Under the pieces are notes generated by a model. It saw only the letters and a program-made list of their open reading frames with translations, searched no databases and had not been told where the DNA came from. DNA of 64,000 bases from Pseudarthrobacter sp. AL07 (GTDB lineage Bacteria; Actinomycetota; Actinomycetes; Actinomycetales; Micrococcaceae). Shown here piece by piece: positions 27,449-37,600 of this stretch. The stretch is from NCBI RefSeq assembly GCF_029960665.1, contig NZ_JASBRB010000003.1, positions 124,001 through 188,000 on the forward strand, read 5' to 3'. The translations under genes and the position numbers were made by a program. Within the stretch, counting starts at the first letter, position 1, and each line of letters opens with the position of its first letter.

Positions 27449-27774
27449 TTGGCATCCTCCTCGGCCTCAACCGTTTCAGCCGTTTCGGCCTTCTTGGCTG
27501 CAGCCTTCTTGGACTTCTTCTCTTCCTTGGCTTCCACAACCGGTGCGGCAACCTCGGCACGAATGCCCAGCTCGCGCTCACGGAGAACGGTGTAGATGCG
27601 TGCGATGTCCTTCTTTACCGCGCGCAGACGACCGTGGTTCTCCAGCTGACCGGTGGCGGACTGGAAACGCAGGTTGAACAGCTCTTCCTTAGCCTTACGG
27701 AGTTCTTCAACGAGGCGCTCGTTGTCGAACGTGTCCAGCTGTGCGGATGCAAGTTCCTTGGATCCTACTGACAT
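27445..27774 (-). CDS. rpmC: Ribosomal protein L29 with Lys/Ala/Glu tail
   Basis: 109 residues, against about 65 usual. The core [18 protein letters not shown] ... TVLRERELG is canonical. Residues 72-109 form a charged Ala/Lys/Glu tail. L29 sits at the tunnel exit near the SRP and trigger factor docking site, so the tail would project there; that is inference. Confidence 0.97.
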   Translation of the reverse strand: MSVGSKELASAQLDTFDNERLVEELRKAKEELFNLRFQSATGQLENHGRLRAVKKDIARIYTVLRERELGIRAEVAAPVVEAKEEKKSKKAAAKKAETAETVEAEEDAK

Positions 27775-27776
27775 TT

Positions 27777-28193
27777 CTATTCACCACCTTCGCGACGCAA
27801 AATGCGTGCCTTCAACGGGAGCTTGTGGATTGCCAGGCGCAGGGCCTCGCGAGCTACCGATTCCTCGACGCCGGAGATCTCAAAGAGAACCCGGCCCGGC
27901 TTGACGTTTGAGACCCACCATTCCGGCGAACCCTTACCGGAACCCATGCGGGTTTCGGCAGGCTTCTTGGTGATCGGACGGTCAGGATAGATGTTGATCC
28001 AGACCTTGCCGCCACGCTTGATGTGGCGGGTCATTGCGATACGGGCAGACTCGATCTGACGGTTCGTGACGTATGCCGGGCTCAGAGCCTGGATACCCCA
28101 CTCACCGAAGGAGACCTTGGTGCCGCCCGTAGCAGCGCCGGAACGACCCGGGTGGTGCTGCTTACGGTGCTTGACTCGACGTGGGATAAGCAT
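27777..28193 (-). CDS. rplP: Ribosomal protein L16
   Basis: 138 residues: [17 protein letters not shown] at the start and [18 protein letters not shown] in the middle are family signatures. It supports A-site tRNA near the peptidyl transferase centre. It directly abuts rpsC. Confidence 0.98.
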   Translation of the reverse strand: MLIPRRVKHRKQHHPGRSGAATGGTKVSFGEWGIQALSPAYVTNRQIESARIAMTRHIKRGGKVWINIYPDRPITKKPAETRMGSGKGSPEWWVSNVKPGRVLFEISGVEESVAREALRLAIHKLPLKARILRREGGE

Positions 28194-29036
28194 TTAAGCC
28201 TGTCCTCCTTCTACTGCAGCAGGTGCAGCCTCAACTGCCGGAGCTTCGGCAGCCGGAGCTGCCTCCGCTGCCGGACGGTCGGTACGACGACGGCGGTCAC
28301 CACGGTCAGCGCCGCCGGCGCCACCCGGGCGGCCCGGACGGTCGCTGGGGCCGCGGCCACGGGACGGAGCAGCAGCTGCCTGCTGAGCCAATTCCTTGGC
28401 GGTGACGTCACCCTTGTAGATCCAGACCTTCACGCCGATGCGGCCGAAGGTGGTCTTGGCCTCGTAGAAGCCGTAGTCGATGTTCGCACGGAGGGTGTGC
28501 AGGGGCACACGGCCTTCGCGGTAGAACTCCGAGCGGGACATTTCTGCGCCACCCAGTCGACCGGAGCAAGCGATACGGATGCCCTTGGCACCTGCACGCT
28601 GGGCGGACTGCATGGCCTTCTTCATCGCACGGCGGAAAGCCACGCGGGAAGTCAGCTGCTCAGCAACGCCCTGGGCAACAAGCTGTGCTTCCATCTCGGG
28701 GTTCTTGACCTCGAGGATGTTCAGCTGGACCTGCTTGCCCGTCAGCTTCTCAAGCTCGCCGCGGATGCGGTCTGCTTCAGCGCCGCGGCGGCCGATAACG
28801 ATACCGGGACGTGCCGTGTGGATATCCACGCGGACACGGTCACGGGTGCGCTCGATCTCAACCTTGGCGATACCGGCGCGCTCCATGCCAACTGACATGA
28901 GCTGGCGGATACGGATGTCTTCGCGAACGAAGTCCTTGTACCGCTGTCCGGGCTTGGTGCTGTCAGCGAACCAGTGCGATACGTGATCGGTGGTGATGCC
29001 GAGTCGGAACCCGTGCGGGTTAACTTTCTGTCCCAC
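28194..29036 (-). CDS. rpsC: Ribosomal protein S3 with extended C-terminus
   Basis: 280 residues. It has the KH domain ([22 protein letters not shown]) and the C-terminal domain [22 protein letters not shown]. Residues after about 215 are a low-complexity Arg/Gly/Pro and then Ala/Glu tail. S3 helps form the mRNA entry channel. Confidence 0.98.
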   Translation of the reverse strand: MGQKVNPHGFRLGITTDHVSHWFADSTKPGQRYKDFVREDIRIRQLMSVGMERAGIAKVEIERTRDRVRVDIHTARPGIVIGRRGAEADRIRGELEKLTGKQVQLNILEVKNPEMEAQLVAQGVAEQLTSRVAFRRAMKKAMQSAQRAGAKGIRIACSGRLGGAEMSRSEFYREGRVPLHTLRANIDYGFYEAKTTFGRIGVKVWIYKGDVTAKELAQQAAAAPSRGRGPSDRPGRPGGAGGADRGDRRRRTDRPAAEAAPAAEAPAVEAAPAAVEGGQA

Positions 29037-29402
29037 TTAGCGAGCCTCCTCTTTCTCAGGTGTAGCGACTACCACAGTGATGTGGCTGGTGCGCTTCTTG
29101 ATCTGAAATGCACGACCCTGAGCACGCGGCTGGAACCGCTTCATGGTCGGGCCTTCATCAACGAACATTTCGCTGATGATGAGGTCGCTTTCGTCAAACG
29201 AAACACCGTCGCGGTCCGCGAGGGACCGGGCGTTTGCGATTGCCGACTGTACTACCTTGAATACCGGCTCCGAAGCTGCCTGGGGGGCAAACTTCAGAAT
29301 TGCCAGAGCCTCATTCGCTTGCTTACCACGAACAAGGTTGACGACGCGCCGGGCCTTCATAGGCGTTACGCGGATGTGACGCGCAATTGCCTTGGCTTCC
29401 AT
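29037..29402 (-). CDS. rplV: Ribosomal protein L22
   Basis: 121 residues. [20 protein letters not shown] and [20 protein letters not shown] are canonical; the latter forms the beta-hairpin lining the exit tunnel. It abuts rpsC. Confidence 0.98.
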   Translation of the reverse strand: MEAKAIARHIRVTPMKARRVVNLVRGKQANEALAILKFAPQAASEPVFKVVQSAIANARSLADRDGVSFDESDLIISEMFVDEGPTMKRFQPRAQGRAFQIKKRTSHITVVVATPEKEEAR

Positions 29403-29440
29403 TGCTTTCCTTCTCTCGTCTTTGACGTAAGTGCAGGCGC

Positions 29441-29722
29441 CTAGCGGCGCTTGCCCTTACGGTCGTCCTTGACATGGCCGCGGAATGTCCGCGTGGGAGC
29501 GAATTCGCCGAGCTTGTGCCCGACCATCGACTCGGTGACAAACACCGGAATGTGCTTGCGTCCGTCGTGTACGGCGATCGTGTGCCCGAGCATGTCGGGG
29601 ATGATCATCGAACGGCGGGACCAGGTCTTGATGACGTTCTTGGTGCCCTTATCGTTTTCCCTGGCTACCTTTACAAAGAGGTGCTGGTCAACGAAAGGAC
29701 CTTTTTTCAGGCTGCGTGGCAT
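29441..29722 (-). CDS. rpsS: Ribosomal protein S19
   Basis: 93 residues: [15 protein letters not shown], the ...[23 protein letters not shown] core and [12 protein letters not shown] are canonical. It lies in the 30S head with S13. Confidence 0.98.
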   Translation of the reverse strand: MPRSLKKGPFVDQHLFVKVARENDKGTKNVIKTWSRRSMIIPDMLGHTIAVHDGRKHIPVFVTESMVGHKLGEFAPTRTFRGHVKDDRKGKRR

Positions 29723-29734
29723 GTGTCCAGGCTC

Positions 29735-30574
29735 CTATCGCTTGTTCTTGCCAGTACGACGGCGACGAACAATAAGCTTGTCGCTCTCTTTGTTGGGACG
29801 CCGGGTGCGGCCTTCCCGCTTACCGTTCGGGTTGACGGGGTGACGTCCACCGGACGTCTTACCCTCGCCACCACCGTGCGGGTGGTCAACCGGGTTCATC
29901 GCGACACCACGGACGGTCGGGCGAACGCCCTTCCACCGCATGCGGCCGGCCTTACCCCAGTTGATGTTCGACTGCTCGGCGTTGCCGACCTCGCCGACGG
30001 TTGCGCGGCAGCGCACGTCAACGTTGCGGATTTCGCCGGAAGGCAGACGCAGCTGGGCGAAGCGGCCTTCCTTGGCAACAAGCTGGATCGATGCGCCGGC
30101 GGAGCGGCCCATCTTGGCGCCGCCACCCGGACGCAGTTCAACTGCGTGGATTACGGTACCAACCGGGATGTTGAGCAGCGGCAGGTTGTTACCGGGCTTG
30201 ATGTCAGCACCGGAACCTGCCTCAACAACATCACCCTGGGAGAGCTTGTTCGGGGCGATGATGTAACGCTTGGTGCCATCAATGTAGTGCAGGAGGGCGA
30301 TGCGAGCCGTACGGTTCGGATCGTACTCGATTTCGGCAACGCGGGCGTTGACGCCGTCTTTGTCGTGGCGACGGAAGTCGATCAGACGGTACTGGCGCTT
30401 GTGGCCACCACCCTTGTGACGGGTCGTGATCTTACCGGAGTTGTTACGGCCGCCCTTTTTGGGCAGCGGACGTACCAACGACTTTTCCGGCGTCGACCGC
30501 GTGATTTCGGTGAAGTCCGCTACGCTCGAGCCACGACGGCCCGGGGTAGTCGGCTTGTACTTACGGATTCCCAT
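29735..30574 (-). CDS. rplB: Ribosomal protein L2
   Basis: 279 residues, near the usual 275. It keeps the conserved C-terminal [18 protein letters not shown] with the functionally important His, and the N-terminal [14 protein letters not shown]. It is required for subunit association and peptidyl transfer. Confidence 0.98.
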   Translation of the reverse strand: MGIRKYKPTTPGRRGSSVADFTEITRSTPEKSLVRPLPKKGGRNNSGKITTRHKGGGHKRQYRLIDFRRHDKDGVNARVAEIEYDPNRTARIALLHYIDGTKRYIIAPNKLSQGDVVEAGSGADIKPGNNLPLLNIPVGTVIHAVELRPGGGAKMGRSAGASIQLVAKEGRFAQLRLPSGEIRNVDVRCRATVGEVGNAEQSNINWGKAGRMRWKGVRPTVRGVAMNPVDHPHGGGEGKTSGGRHPVNPNGKREGRTRRPNKESDKLIVRRRRTGKNKR

Positions 30575-30603
30575 AGTTTATTTCCTCGTTAAAGTGGTCT
30601 CCG

Positions 30604-30909
30604 CTACGAGAGCGGACCGCCGAAGATGTCGATGGTGCCTTCTTTGAGGCTCACAATTGCACGCTTGGTGTTCTTGCGGGTACCCCATCCGAATTTGGTT
30701 CGCTTGCGCTTACCGGCACGGTTGATGGTGTTGATCGATTCGACCTTGACGGAGAAAATCTTCTCCACGGCCAGCTTGATCTCGGTCTTGTTCGAGCGGG
30801 GGTCCACCAAGAAGGTGTACTTGCCCTCATCGATCAGGCCGTAGCTTTTTTCCGATACGACGGGTGCAAGCACGACGTCGCGCGGGTCTTTGATGGTGGC
30901 TGCACTCAC
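30604..30909 (-). CDS. rplW: Ribosomal protein L23
   Basis: 101 residues. [22 protein letters not shown] and [16 protein letters not shown] are typical. A tunnel-exit protein contacting trigger factor and SRP. It overlaps rplD by 4 nt. Confidence 0.97.
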   Translation of the reverse strand: MSAATIKDPRDVVLAPVVSEKSYGLIDEGKYTFLVDPRSNKTEIKLAVEKIFSVKVESINTINRAGKRKRTKFGWGTRKNTKRAIVSLKEGTIDIFGGPLS

Positions 30910-31529
30910 TTGGCATCCTCCTCGTTCTTTGCTACTGCCCGGTCAGCAACGAATGCTTCGTAGGCAGCCTTGGTGAAGACAACGTCGTCAGAGACGAGTA
31001 CGTCGTAGGTGTTCAGCTGGTCTGCGTACAGAACGTGAACACCGGCGAGGTTGCGCACGGAAAGTGCTGCAACATCGTTGGCGCGCTCGATGACAACCAG
31101 CAGGTTCTTGCGCTCAGAAACTTCGCGCAGCGTTGCCAGTGCGTTCTTGACGGACGGCTTGGTGCCCTCCACCAGTTCGGCAACAACGTGGATGCGTCCG
31201 TTGCGTGCCCGGTCAGAGAGTGCGCCGCGCAGTGCAGCAGCAATCATCTTCTTGGGGGTCCGCTGGCTGTAGTCACGCGGTGTGGGACCGTGGACTACGC
31301 CACCACCGGTCATGTGAGGAGCACGGATTGAACCCTGACGGGCGCGGCCGGTGCCCTTCTGCTTGAACGGCTTGCGACCAGCACCGGAAACTTCGGCGCG
31401 GGTCTTGGTCTTGTGGGTACCCTGGCGAGCAGCAGCGAGCTGGGCTACGACGACCTGGTGCAGCAGCGGCACGTTGGTCTGAACGTCGAAGATCTCTGCA
31501 GGCAGGTCAACCTTGACAGTGCTAGTCAT
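30906..31529 (-). CDS. rplD: Ribosomal protein L4
   Basis: 207 residues with the tunnel loop [20 protein letters not shown]. In E. coli L4 is also the S10-operon autoregulator; no matching leader element could be identified here. It is 4 nt after rplC. Confidence 0.98.
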   Translation of the reverse strand: MTSTVKVDLPAEIFDVQTNVPLLHQVVVAQLAAARQGTHKTKTRAEVSGAGRKPFKQKGTGRARQGSIRAPHMTGGGVVHGPTPRDYSQRTPKKMIAAALRGALSDRARNGRIHVVAELVEGTKPSVKNALATLREVSERKNLLVVIERANDVAALSVRNLAGVHVLYADQLNTYDVLVSDDVVFTKAAYEAFVADRAVAKNEEDAK

Positions 31530-31533
31530 TGAA

Positions 31534-32184
31534 CTAGGCTCCCTTCACGGCGGTGCGTACGAGGACGACCTGGCCGCGGGCGCCGGGGACGGCACCCTTG
31601 ATGAGGAGCAGCGACTTCTCGACGTCAACTGCGTGAACCGTGAGGTTCAGCGTGGTGTGACGAACGGCGCCCATGCGGCCGGCCATTTTCATGCCCTTGA
31701 AGACGCGGCTCGGGGTGGATGCGCCACCGATTGAACCGGGCTTACGGTGGTTCTTGTGAGCACCGTGTGAGGCGGGGGCGCCGTGGAAGCCGTGACGCTT
31801 CATAACACCGGCGAAGCCCTTACCCTTGGTGGTGCCAATAACGTCGATCTTCTGGCCGGCTTCGAAGAGCTCAACAGAAAGCTCCTGGCCCAGCTCGTAA
31901 GTGTCGGCATCTGCAGTGCGCAGTTCGACGACGTGGCGGCGAGGCGTGACGCCTGCCTTTTCAAAGTGACCAGCCAGCGGCTTGGTGACCTTGCGGGGAT
32001 CGATCTGGCCGTAGCCGATCTGTACAGCTACGTAGCCATCAGTGGCTGCGTTGCGCAGCTGGGTGATGACGTTCGAATCTGCCTGGACCACAGTGACGGG
32101 GATGAGTTTGTTGTTCTCGTCCCAGACCTGGGTCATGCCGAGCTTCGTGCCCAGCAGGCCCTTTACGTTACGGGTTGCGGTCAT
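31534..32184 (-). CDS. rplC: Ribosomal protein L3
   Basis: 216 residues: [15 protein letters not shown] near the start and [22 protein letters not shown] in the centre are signatures. It lies close to the peptidyl transferase centre. 17 nt after rpsJ. Confidence 0.98.
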   Translation of the reverse strand: MTATRNVKGLLGTKLGMTQVWDENNKLIPVTVVQADSNVITQLRNAATDGYVAVQIGYGQIDPRKVTKPLAGHFEKAGVTPRRHVVELRTADADTYELGQELSVELFEAGQKIDVIGTTKGKGFAGVMKRHGFHGAPASHGAHKNHRKPGSIGGASTPSRVFKGMKMAGRMGAVRHTTLNLTVHAVDVEKSLLLIKGAVPGARGQVVLVRTAVKGA

Positions 32185-32201
32185 AGTCTCTCAGCACCTC
32201 C

Positions 32202-32510
32202 CTACAGCTTGATTTCGATGTTTACGTCGGCCGGCAGGTCGAGACGCATAAGCGAATCAACAGCCTTCGGCGTGGGATCGATGATGTCGATAAGACGCTT
32301 GTGCGTGCGCATTTCAAAGTGCTCGCGGCTGTCCTTGTACTTGTGCGGAGAGCGGATAACACAGTAAATGTTCTTCTCCGTCGGCAGCGGCACGGGGCCA
32401 ACTACCGTTGCGCCTGCGCGCGTGACCGTCTCAACGATCTTCCGTGCTGAAACGTCAATGACCTCGTGGTCATATGACTTCAGCCGGATGCGGATTTTTT
32501 GTCCCGCCAT
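32202..32510 (-). CDS. rpsJ: Ribosomal protein S10
   Basis: 102 residues: [25 protein letters not shown] and [20 protein letters not shown] are canonical. The first gene of the S10 operon; 432 nt separate it from the divergent beta-glucosidase gene. In E. coli S10 also acts with NusB in antitermination. Confidence 0.98.
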   Translation of the reverse strand: MAGQKIRIRLKSYDHEVIDVSARKIVETVTRAGATVVGPVPLPTEKNIYCVIRSPHKYKDSREHFEMRTHKRLIDIIDPTPKAVDSLMRLDLPADVNIEIKL

Positions 32511-32942
32511 GTCGCCTGACTCTCTTTCAGTTAGTGCTGCTCCCGGTGAGGGCTGCTCTGTTCACTTTCTTGTTGCATGTGGCTGCCGAAGCATTTGAAG
32601 TCTGAACTACCACCCGCCGCACAAGCTGAATCCGGATGAATCCGGGTTCCTCACCTTGTCGACGTAACCGACCCCCGCGGTCGGGCGTGTCGCGCTTAGC
32701 ACGCATACAAATCCGCAGTTCCATGGGGAGTGGGTTATGTTTGGGCTTCCACTTGGACCCTGACACCCGGCATTATCCGGATCGGGACACGAAGAAGCGC
32801 TTGAACAACTCATCTAGTATGCCGGATATTATGCCCAGAAGCGAATCTGCAGGCTGACGGCTCCCCCGCGCAGCAGACGTGCCGGCACACTGCGCATTCG
32901 GGCCCTGCGCCGCCTGGGGTCATTGCCTTCGGCAACATCCGA
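32511..32942. promoter_or_regulatory. Divergent intergenic region, rpsJ / beta-glucosidase
   Basis: 432 nt without a credible gene. It should hold promoters for both directions. On the minus strand an AT-rich stretch with CATAATATCC and CATACTAGAT (about 32814-32838) is the best place for the S10 promoter. An imperfect inverted repeat (GGCATTATCCGG near 32769 and CCGGATATTATGCC near 32822) spans that area. No terminator is visible. Confidence 0.45.
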
Positions 32943-34409
32943 ATGGATGATGGGGGAATGACCGTCGAAAATGACGTTTCCGTCCAGGACCTGGCCGGCC
33001 GTCTACCCAGCTCATTCACCCTGGGAGTTGCCGCGGCCGCCTTCCAAATCGAAGGTTCCCTCTCCGCTGACGGGCGTGGTCCCTCCGGCTGGGACGCCTT
33101 CGCGGAGAAGCCCGGCGCCATCATCGATGGACATTCCCCCGCCGTGGCCTGCGACCACTACAACCGCTCGCCCGAAGATGTGGCTCTGATGCGGGATCTC
33201 GGCGTGGATTCCTACCGCTTTTCCATCTCGTGGCCGCGGATCCAGCCGGACGGCCGCGGCGCGTTCAACGAACAGGGTCTGGACTTCTACGACCGCCTGA
33301 TCGACCAACTGCTTGAGGCCGGCATCTCCCCCATGGCCACCCTCTACCACTGGGATACGCCCCTGCCCCTGGAACACCGTGGCGGCTGGATGAACAGGGC
33401 AACCGCCGAACGCTTCGCTGAGTATGCCGGGGAGGCTGGCCGGCGTTTTGGTGATCGCGTGGACCAATGGGTCACCCTCAACGAACCCGCCTCTGTAGTA
33501 CTCAACGGCTATGCTCTGGGCGTTCATGCCCCCGGACAGGACCTGCTCTTTGACGCCTTTCCTGCCGTCCACAACCAGCTGCTTGCCCATGGCATGGCTG
33601 TCCAGGCGTTGCGTGCAGCAGGGGTCCACGGCGGAATCGGCGTGACCAACCTCCACTCTCCCGTCCGGCCAGCCACGCGGAAAATCACGGACAAGTACAT
33701 CGCGGTGGTTTTCGACCTGATGCTTAACCGCATTTATGCCGATCCGGTCCTCCTGGGCCGGTATCCCCGCCCGCCGCTTATCGCTAAGCCGTGGTTCCGG
33801 TCGTTTGGCAGAATCCCCGACGCCGACCTCCACACTATCCACCAGCCCCTGGACTTCTACGGCGTGAACTATTACTACCCAACGAAGGTGGCAGCCGGAC
33901 GCGGGCCAGCCGAAAGTCCCACGGGTCCCGCCGAGGCCATGGTGCGGGTGCCGTTCCACCAGGAACCGTTTCCCGAATACAGCACTACTGGTTTCGGCTG
34001 GCCGGTAGCACCGGAGCATCTGGGTATCCTGCTGCGCGAACTCAAGGACCGCTATAGAGGGGACCTGCCTCCGCTGTACATCACCGAAAGTGGCGCCAGC
34101 TTCCCGGAGCCCGACCATGTGAACGGCCCCATCCAGGACAAGCAGCGGATCAATTACATCGCGGGACACCTGCGGCACGCGCTGGAAGCGACGGCACCGG
34201 GCGGAATCGCCCACGACGTGGACCTCCGCGGCTATTACGTCTGGACCCTGATGGACAACTTCGAATGGGCTGCGGGGTACTCACAGCGTTTCGGCCTGGT
34301 CCACGTGGATTTCGACTCCCTGGAGCGAACTCCCAAGGAATCGTTCTACTGGTATCGGGCACTCAGCCACGCCCGGAGATCCCTGGCCGGTGGAGGCCCG
34401 CCCGCGTGA
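32943..34409 (+). CDS. GH1 family beta-glucosidase
   Basis: 488 residues; an ATG at 32958 is an alternative start. The acid/base Glu181 lies in TLNEP and the nucleophile Glu382 in ITESG, where many relatives have ITENG. FTLGVAAAAFQIEG, YRFSISWPRI, YHWDTPLPL and the C-terminal SFYWYRAL are GH1 signatures. No signal peptide is seen, so it is cytoplasmic and probably splits imported beta-glucosides or cellobiose. It stands alone with no transporter next to it. Confidence 0.95.
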   Translation: MDDGGMTVENDVSVQDLAGRLPSSFTLGVAAAAFQIEGSLSADGRGPSGWDAFAEKPGAIIDGHSPAVACDHYNRSPEDVALMRDLGVDSYRFSISWPRIQPDGRGAFNEQGLDFYDRLIDQLLEAGISPMATLYHWDTPLPLEHRGGWMNRATAERFAEYAGEAGRRFGDRVDQWVTLNEPASVVLNGYALGVHAPGQDLLFDAFPAVHNQLLAHGMAVQALRAAGVHGGIGVTNLHSPVRPATRKITDKYIAVVFDLMLNRIYADPVLLGRYPRPPLIAKPWFRSFGRIPDADLHTIHQPLDFYGVNYYYPTKVAAGRGPAESPTGPAEAMVRVPFHQEPFPEYSTTGFGWPVAPEHLGILLRELKDRYRGDLPPLYITESGASFPEPDHVNGPIQDKQRINYIAGHLRHALEATAPGGIAHDVDLRGYYVWTLMDNFEWAAGYSQRFGLVHVDFDSLERTPKESFYWYRALSHARRSLAGGGPPA

Positions 34410-34482
34410 AGCCCGCTCGGTTGAACTGCGGCTGACCCCCGGCGACCCCGGACGAACGCCCCGCTGACGCCCGCCGGCCCTG

Positions 34483-34608
34483 CTACTTATCCTTGTTTGC
34501 CCGGTTGATGCGCTTGGCGCGGTCAATCTCAGTGCGGAAATGCTTCTTGGCCCAGAAAACTCCGGCAACCACCGCTACCGCGATGATCAGAAATATCAGC
34601 CATCCCAT
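34483..34608 (-). CDS. 41-residue single-pass membrane protein
   Basis: A small gene read from the sequence: MGWLIFLIIAVAVVAGVF forms a transmembrane segment, followed by a basic tail (KKHFRTEIDRAKRIN...) ending in TAG. GAGAGGAG lies 6 nt before the ATG, a strong ribosome site. It follows the giant membrane protein gene by 30 nt on the same strand and may be co-transcribed. No family was recognised. Confidence 0.7.
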   Translation of the reverse strand: MGWLIFLIIAVAVVAGVFWAKKHFRTEIDRAKRINRANKDK

Positions 34609-34638
34609 GATGTACTCCTCTCGCTGTCAGCAACAGTA

Positions 34639-37600
34639 TCAGTGCCGGTGTGACGGTTCCCTGCCGTCGCGGGACAGCGGGTTGGACTCAGGACCAGGAG
34701 TCATATCCGGCCCCGAGTCCGGCGCCTGGCCGGCCGTTCCACGGTTCAGCCGCCAGACGGCAAAGACGATCAGCCCCGCGGCTATGAATGCGAGTAGCAG
34801 GAACGTGTACTGCCGCATTGCCCACAGAATGCAGGCGGCAACGCCTGATGCGCCCCAGCAGACAAACAGCCGCTCTCCCAGGCCAAGGCCTGCCATGAGC
34901 AGCAGGGCGAGAAGCACCAGGACCCACAGCTGCTGCCCAGCGTTCCCGCCGAACACTATGCCCAGGCCGCTCAGCGAGAGCAAAACAGAGGCCGCGCCCA
35001 CCAGTAACCGGCCGGCAGCTTGGTTGCCGGCGAGGTAGCGCAAGCCACCGAGGACAGCGGCCAGGAGCACGTACCACTGGACAACCCAGAAGGGACTGGG
35101 AAGGTCGGTCAATAGCCGGCCTGTGCGATCTTCAGGCGCGTCCAGTTCGAAGATGGCAGCGCGCTGGATGGCTACTGTGAGCAGCAACGCACCCACTTCG
35201 AGGGCGATCCGTCGCACCCTTGCGGGTGCCTCCCTGTAGGACACCCCGACGGCGGCGGCCAGCACGGCGGCCGCCGTCCAGGACGTTGCTTCGTGCCGGA
35301 TTCCGACGAAGACCGTCAGGACGAGGCCCAGGAAGGCCGTGCCGGCCAGCGACCAACGGCGCACCGGCTCAGCCTGCAACGGGACGCGCCGCACCAGCCG
35401 CACGGCATAGAGGGCGGCCGAAGCCGCACCCGCGCCGGTCAGCCACGGCAGGAATCCGCCCCAAGCGCCCGGGACGTCCTGATATGCCTCCGCCGCCAAG
35501 GCGACGGACCCGCCGAGCGCGGCCAGGGCTGCCGGCGGATACAGGACCGGCAACTCCTCGACGTGCGAGGCGGCAAAACACACGGCTGACAGGGCCAGGA
35601 CAGCCGCTCCCGTCACCCAGTCGGCCGCCAACGGCGAGATCAGCAGCCCGACACCGGCAAACGAGCCGGCGGTAACGAGCCACAGCCAGTGCTCTACATC
35701 CGCGGCGCCAGCGTTCTGATTGCTCCCGTTCTGCGGTAGCCCATCCTGCCGGCCCACGTTCTTTTGCTGTCGCAAGATGCCGGCAGCGGCCGCGAGAAGC
35801 GCAACACCCAGCAGTGCCACCGCAGTTCCGGTGTGGCTCAGGACCGGGAACAGCAGGACCGTCCCGCCGAACGTGAACAGCGGGCCCAAGGCGAGCACCC
35901 CGAACAGCGCCGCATAGACAGCGAAGTACAGGGCGCCGCGGGCACTGAAGAGTCTCCTGGCCAGCACTGCAGAGACCAGGAGCATCAGGAGTTCCAACAG
36001 CACTACCCAGCGGCCGCCGTCGTCGTCCTGCTCCAGCAGCCCGACGCCAACCGGCCTCGATACGTACGCAAGTGGCAGCAACGCCTGCCCCGCCAGGGTG
36101 ATCCAGACTGCGGCCTGCTGGAAGGGGATGTCAACCAGCCGTGAGCGCATCACCCATCGGACGGCATGCTGGGCCGCGAGCACCAGGGCAAAGGTCACCG
36201 AAACCACAGTGGGCGAGGCGGTGATGTCGTAGCTGAGGACAAGGGCGAGGCCTGCCGTCAGGACGCGGGCCGCCACAAAATACCAGCCCTTCCTTCCCCG
36301 CTGCTGCTCGGCCACCACCATCAGCGTGGAGTAGACCGCGAAGATACCGAGGATCAGTTCCACCCGAAGCAGATCGCCATCGCTGAGGACAAGCAGCACC
36401 GAGAACGCCAGCGGGGCCAACCAGACGGCACCCGCCTCCTTGCGGAGGTAGTACCCTGCGGCCGCGGCGCCGAGGGCCACGACTCCTGCAGCGGAGGTTG
36501 CCTGCCAGTCGGCGGCAACTGCCTGCGCAAGGCTGGCACTGCCGGCCAGTTGGAGAAGGACCAGGGCCCCCGCATCAGCAAGAATCCCGCGGGGAGCACG
36601 ACGGCGGATGGCGGCCACCAACGGAAGGCAAAGCTGGAGTGCCAGCACGGCCACCAGGACCGCGGCAGGACGGACCACCTCGGCCGCAATGACCACCAGA
36701 CCTCCGTCCAGCTGTAGCTGGTGAAAGGCTGTCAGGGCAAGGACTGTGGCTACCGCCCGGGCGAACCACCAGTACGCCCAGCGGTGTTGGCGCAGGCGCA
36801 GACCCGTCGCCGTGATGACCAGATAGGCCATTACCAGCAGCAGCACCACGTTGCCGAAGCCTTGTGAAACCGCCTGGAACGCGACCGTGGCGGCCACCGC
36901 AGACATACCCAGCGGCAAGGCCTCCCATACCGTTGCAAACCAGTCCGGTTCAGTGGCCGGCCGAGGAACCAACAGGGCTCCTACACTCAATGCCGCTGCC
37001 AGCTGGATGATCACGCCGACGGCGGTCAGGCCGTGGTCCGGCGAGGCCTCAATGATCGGCAGCCCGATCAGGACAAGCGCACCCCCGGCACCGAAGACGG
37101 CCAACGTTGCCTCCGGCGCAGACGTCCGCACCCCGAAGCGCTGCAGCAACGCTGTTAGGAGCTGCTGGCCCACCAGCGCCGGCAAGAGTGCGAACACAGA
37201 TGACTCGGCCCGCCCGGGACTGTCATCCATCACGGCCGCCACGGTTACGGGGACCGCGCATGTGAGGGCCAACCGGGCGCCCAGAACCAGGCGGCACTGG
37301 AAATCACCTGCCGCGAAGACACTACGGATCGCCCAGAAGCCTGCAGCTGCGAGCAGCAGTCCAGCCAGCGGCCACGCGCCCATCGAAGGAGAAACGATTC
37401 CGGCCAAAACCAACGCTGCAACAGGCGCCCATTCCGCCCGGCCCGCCCACCTGGTGGCCACCACCATTCCCGTGCCGAGCGACAAGGCCACCGGCACCCA
37501 GAGGGGCATCGTTGCGCCTGCATCGATTGACCTGTAGCCGTCAACAGCGAGGAAGAAGCCGACGGCCATCTCCTGAATTCTGAAAGCCGTGGTGGCAGCA

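Noticed and set aside
27029..27595. A plus-strand frame over rpsQ and rpmC
   Set aside because: Antisense to two ribosomal protein genes with correct length and overlap.
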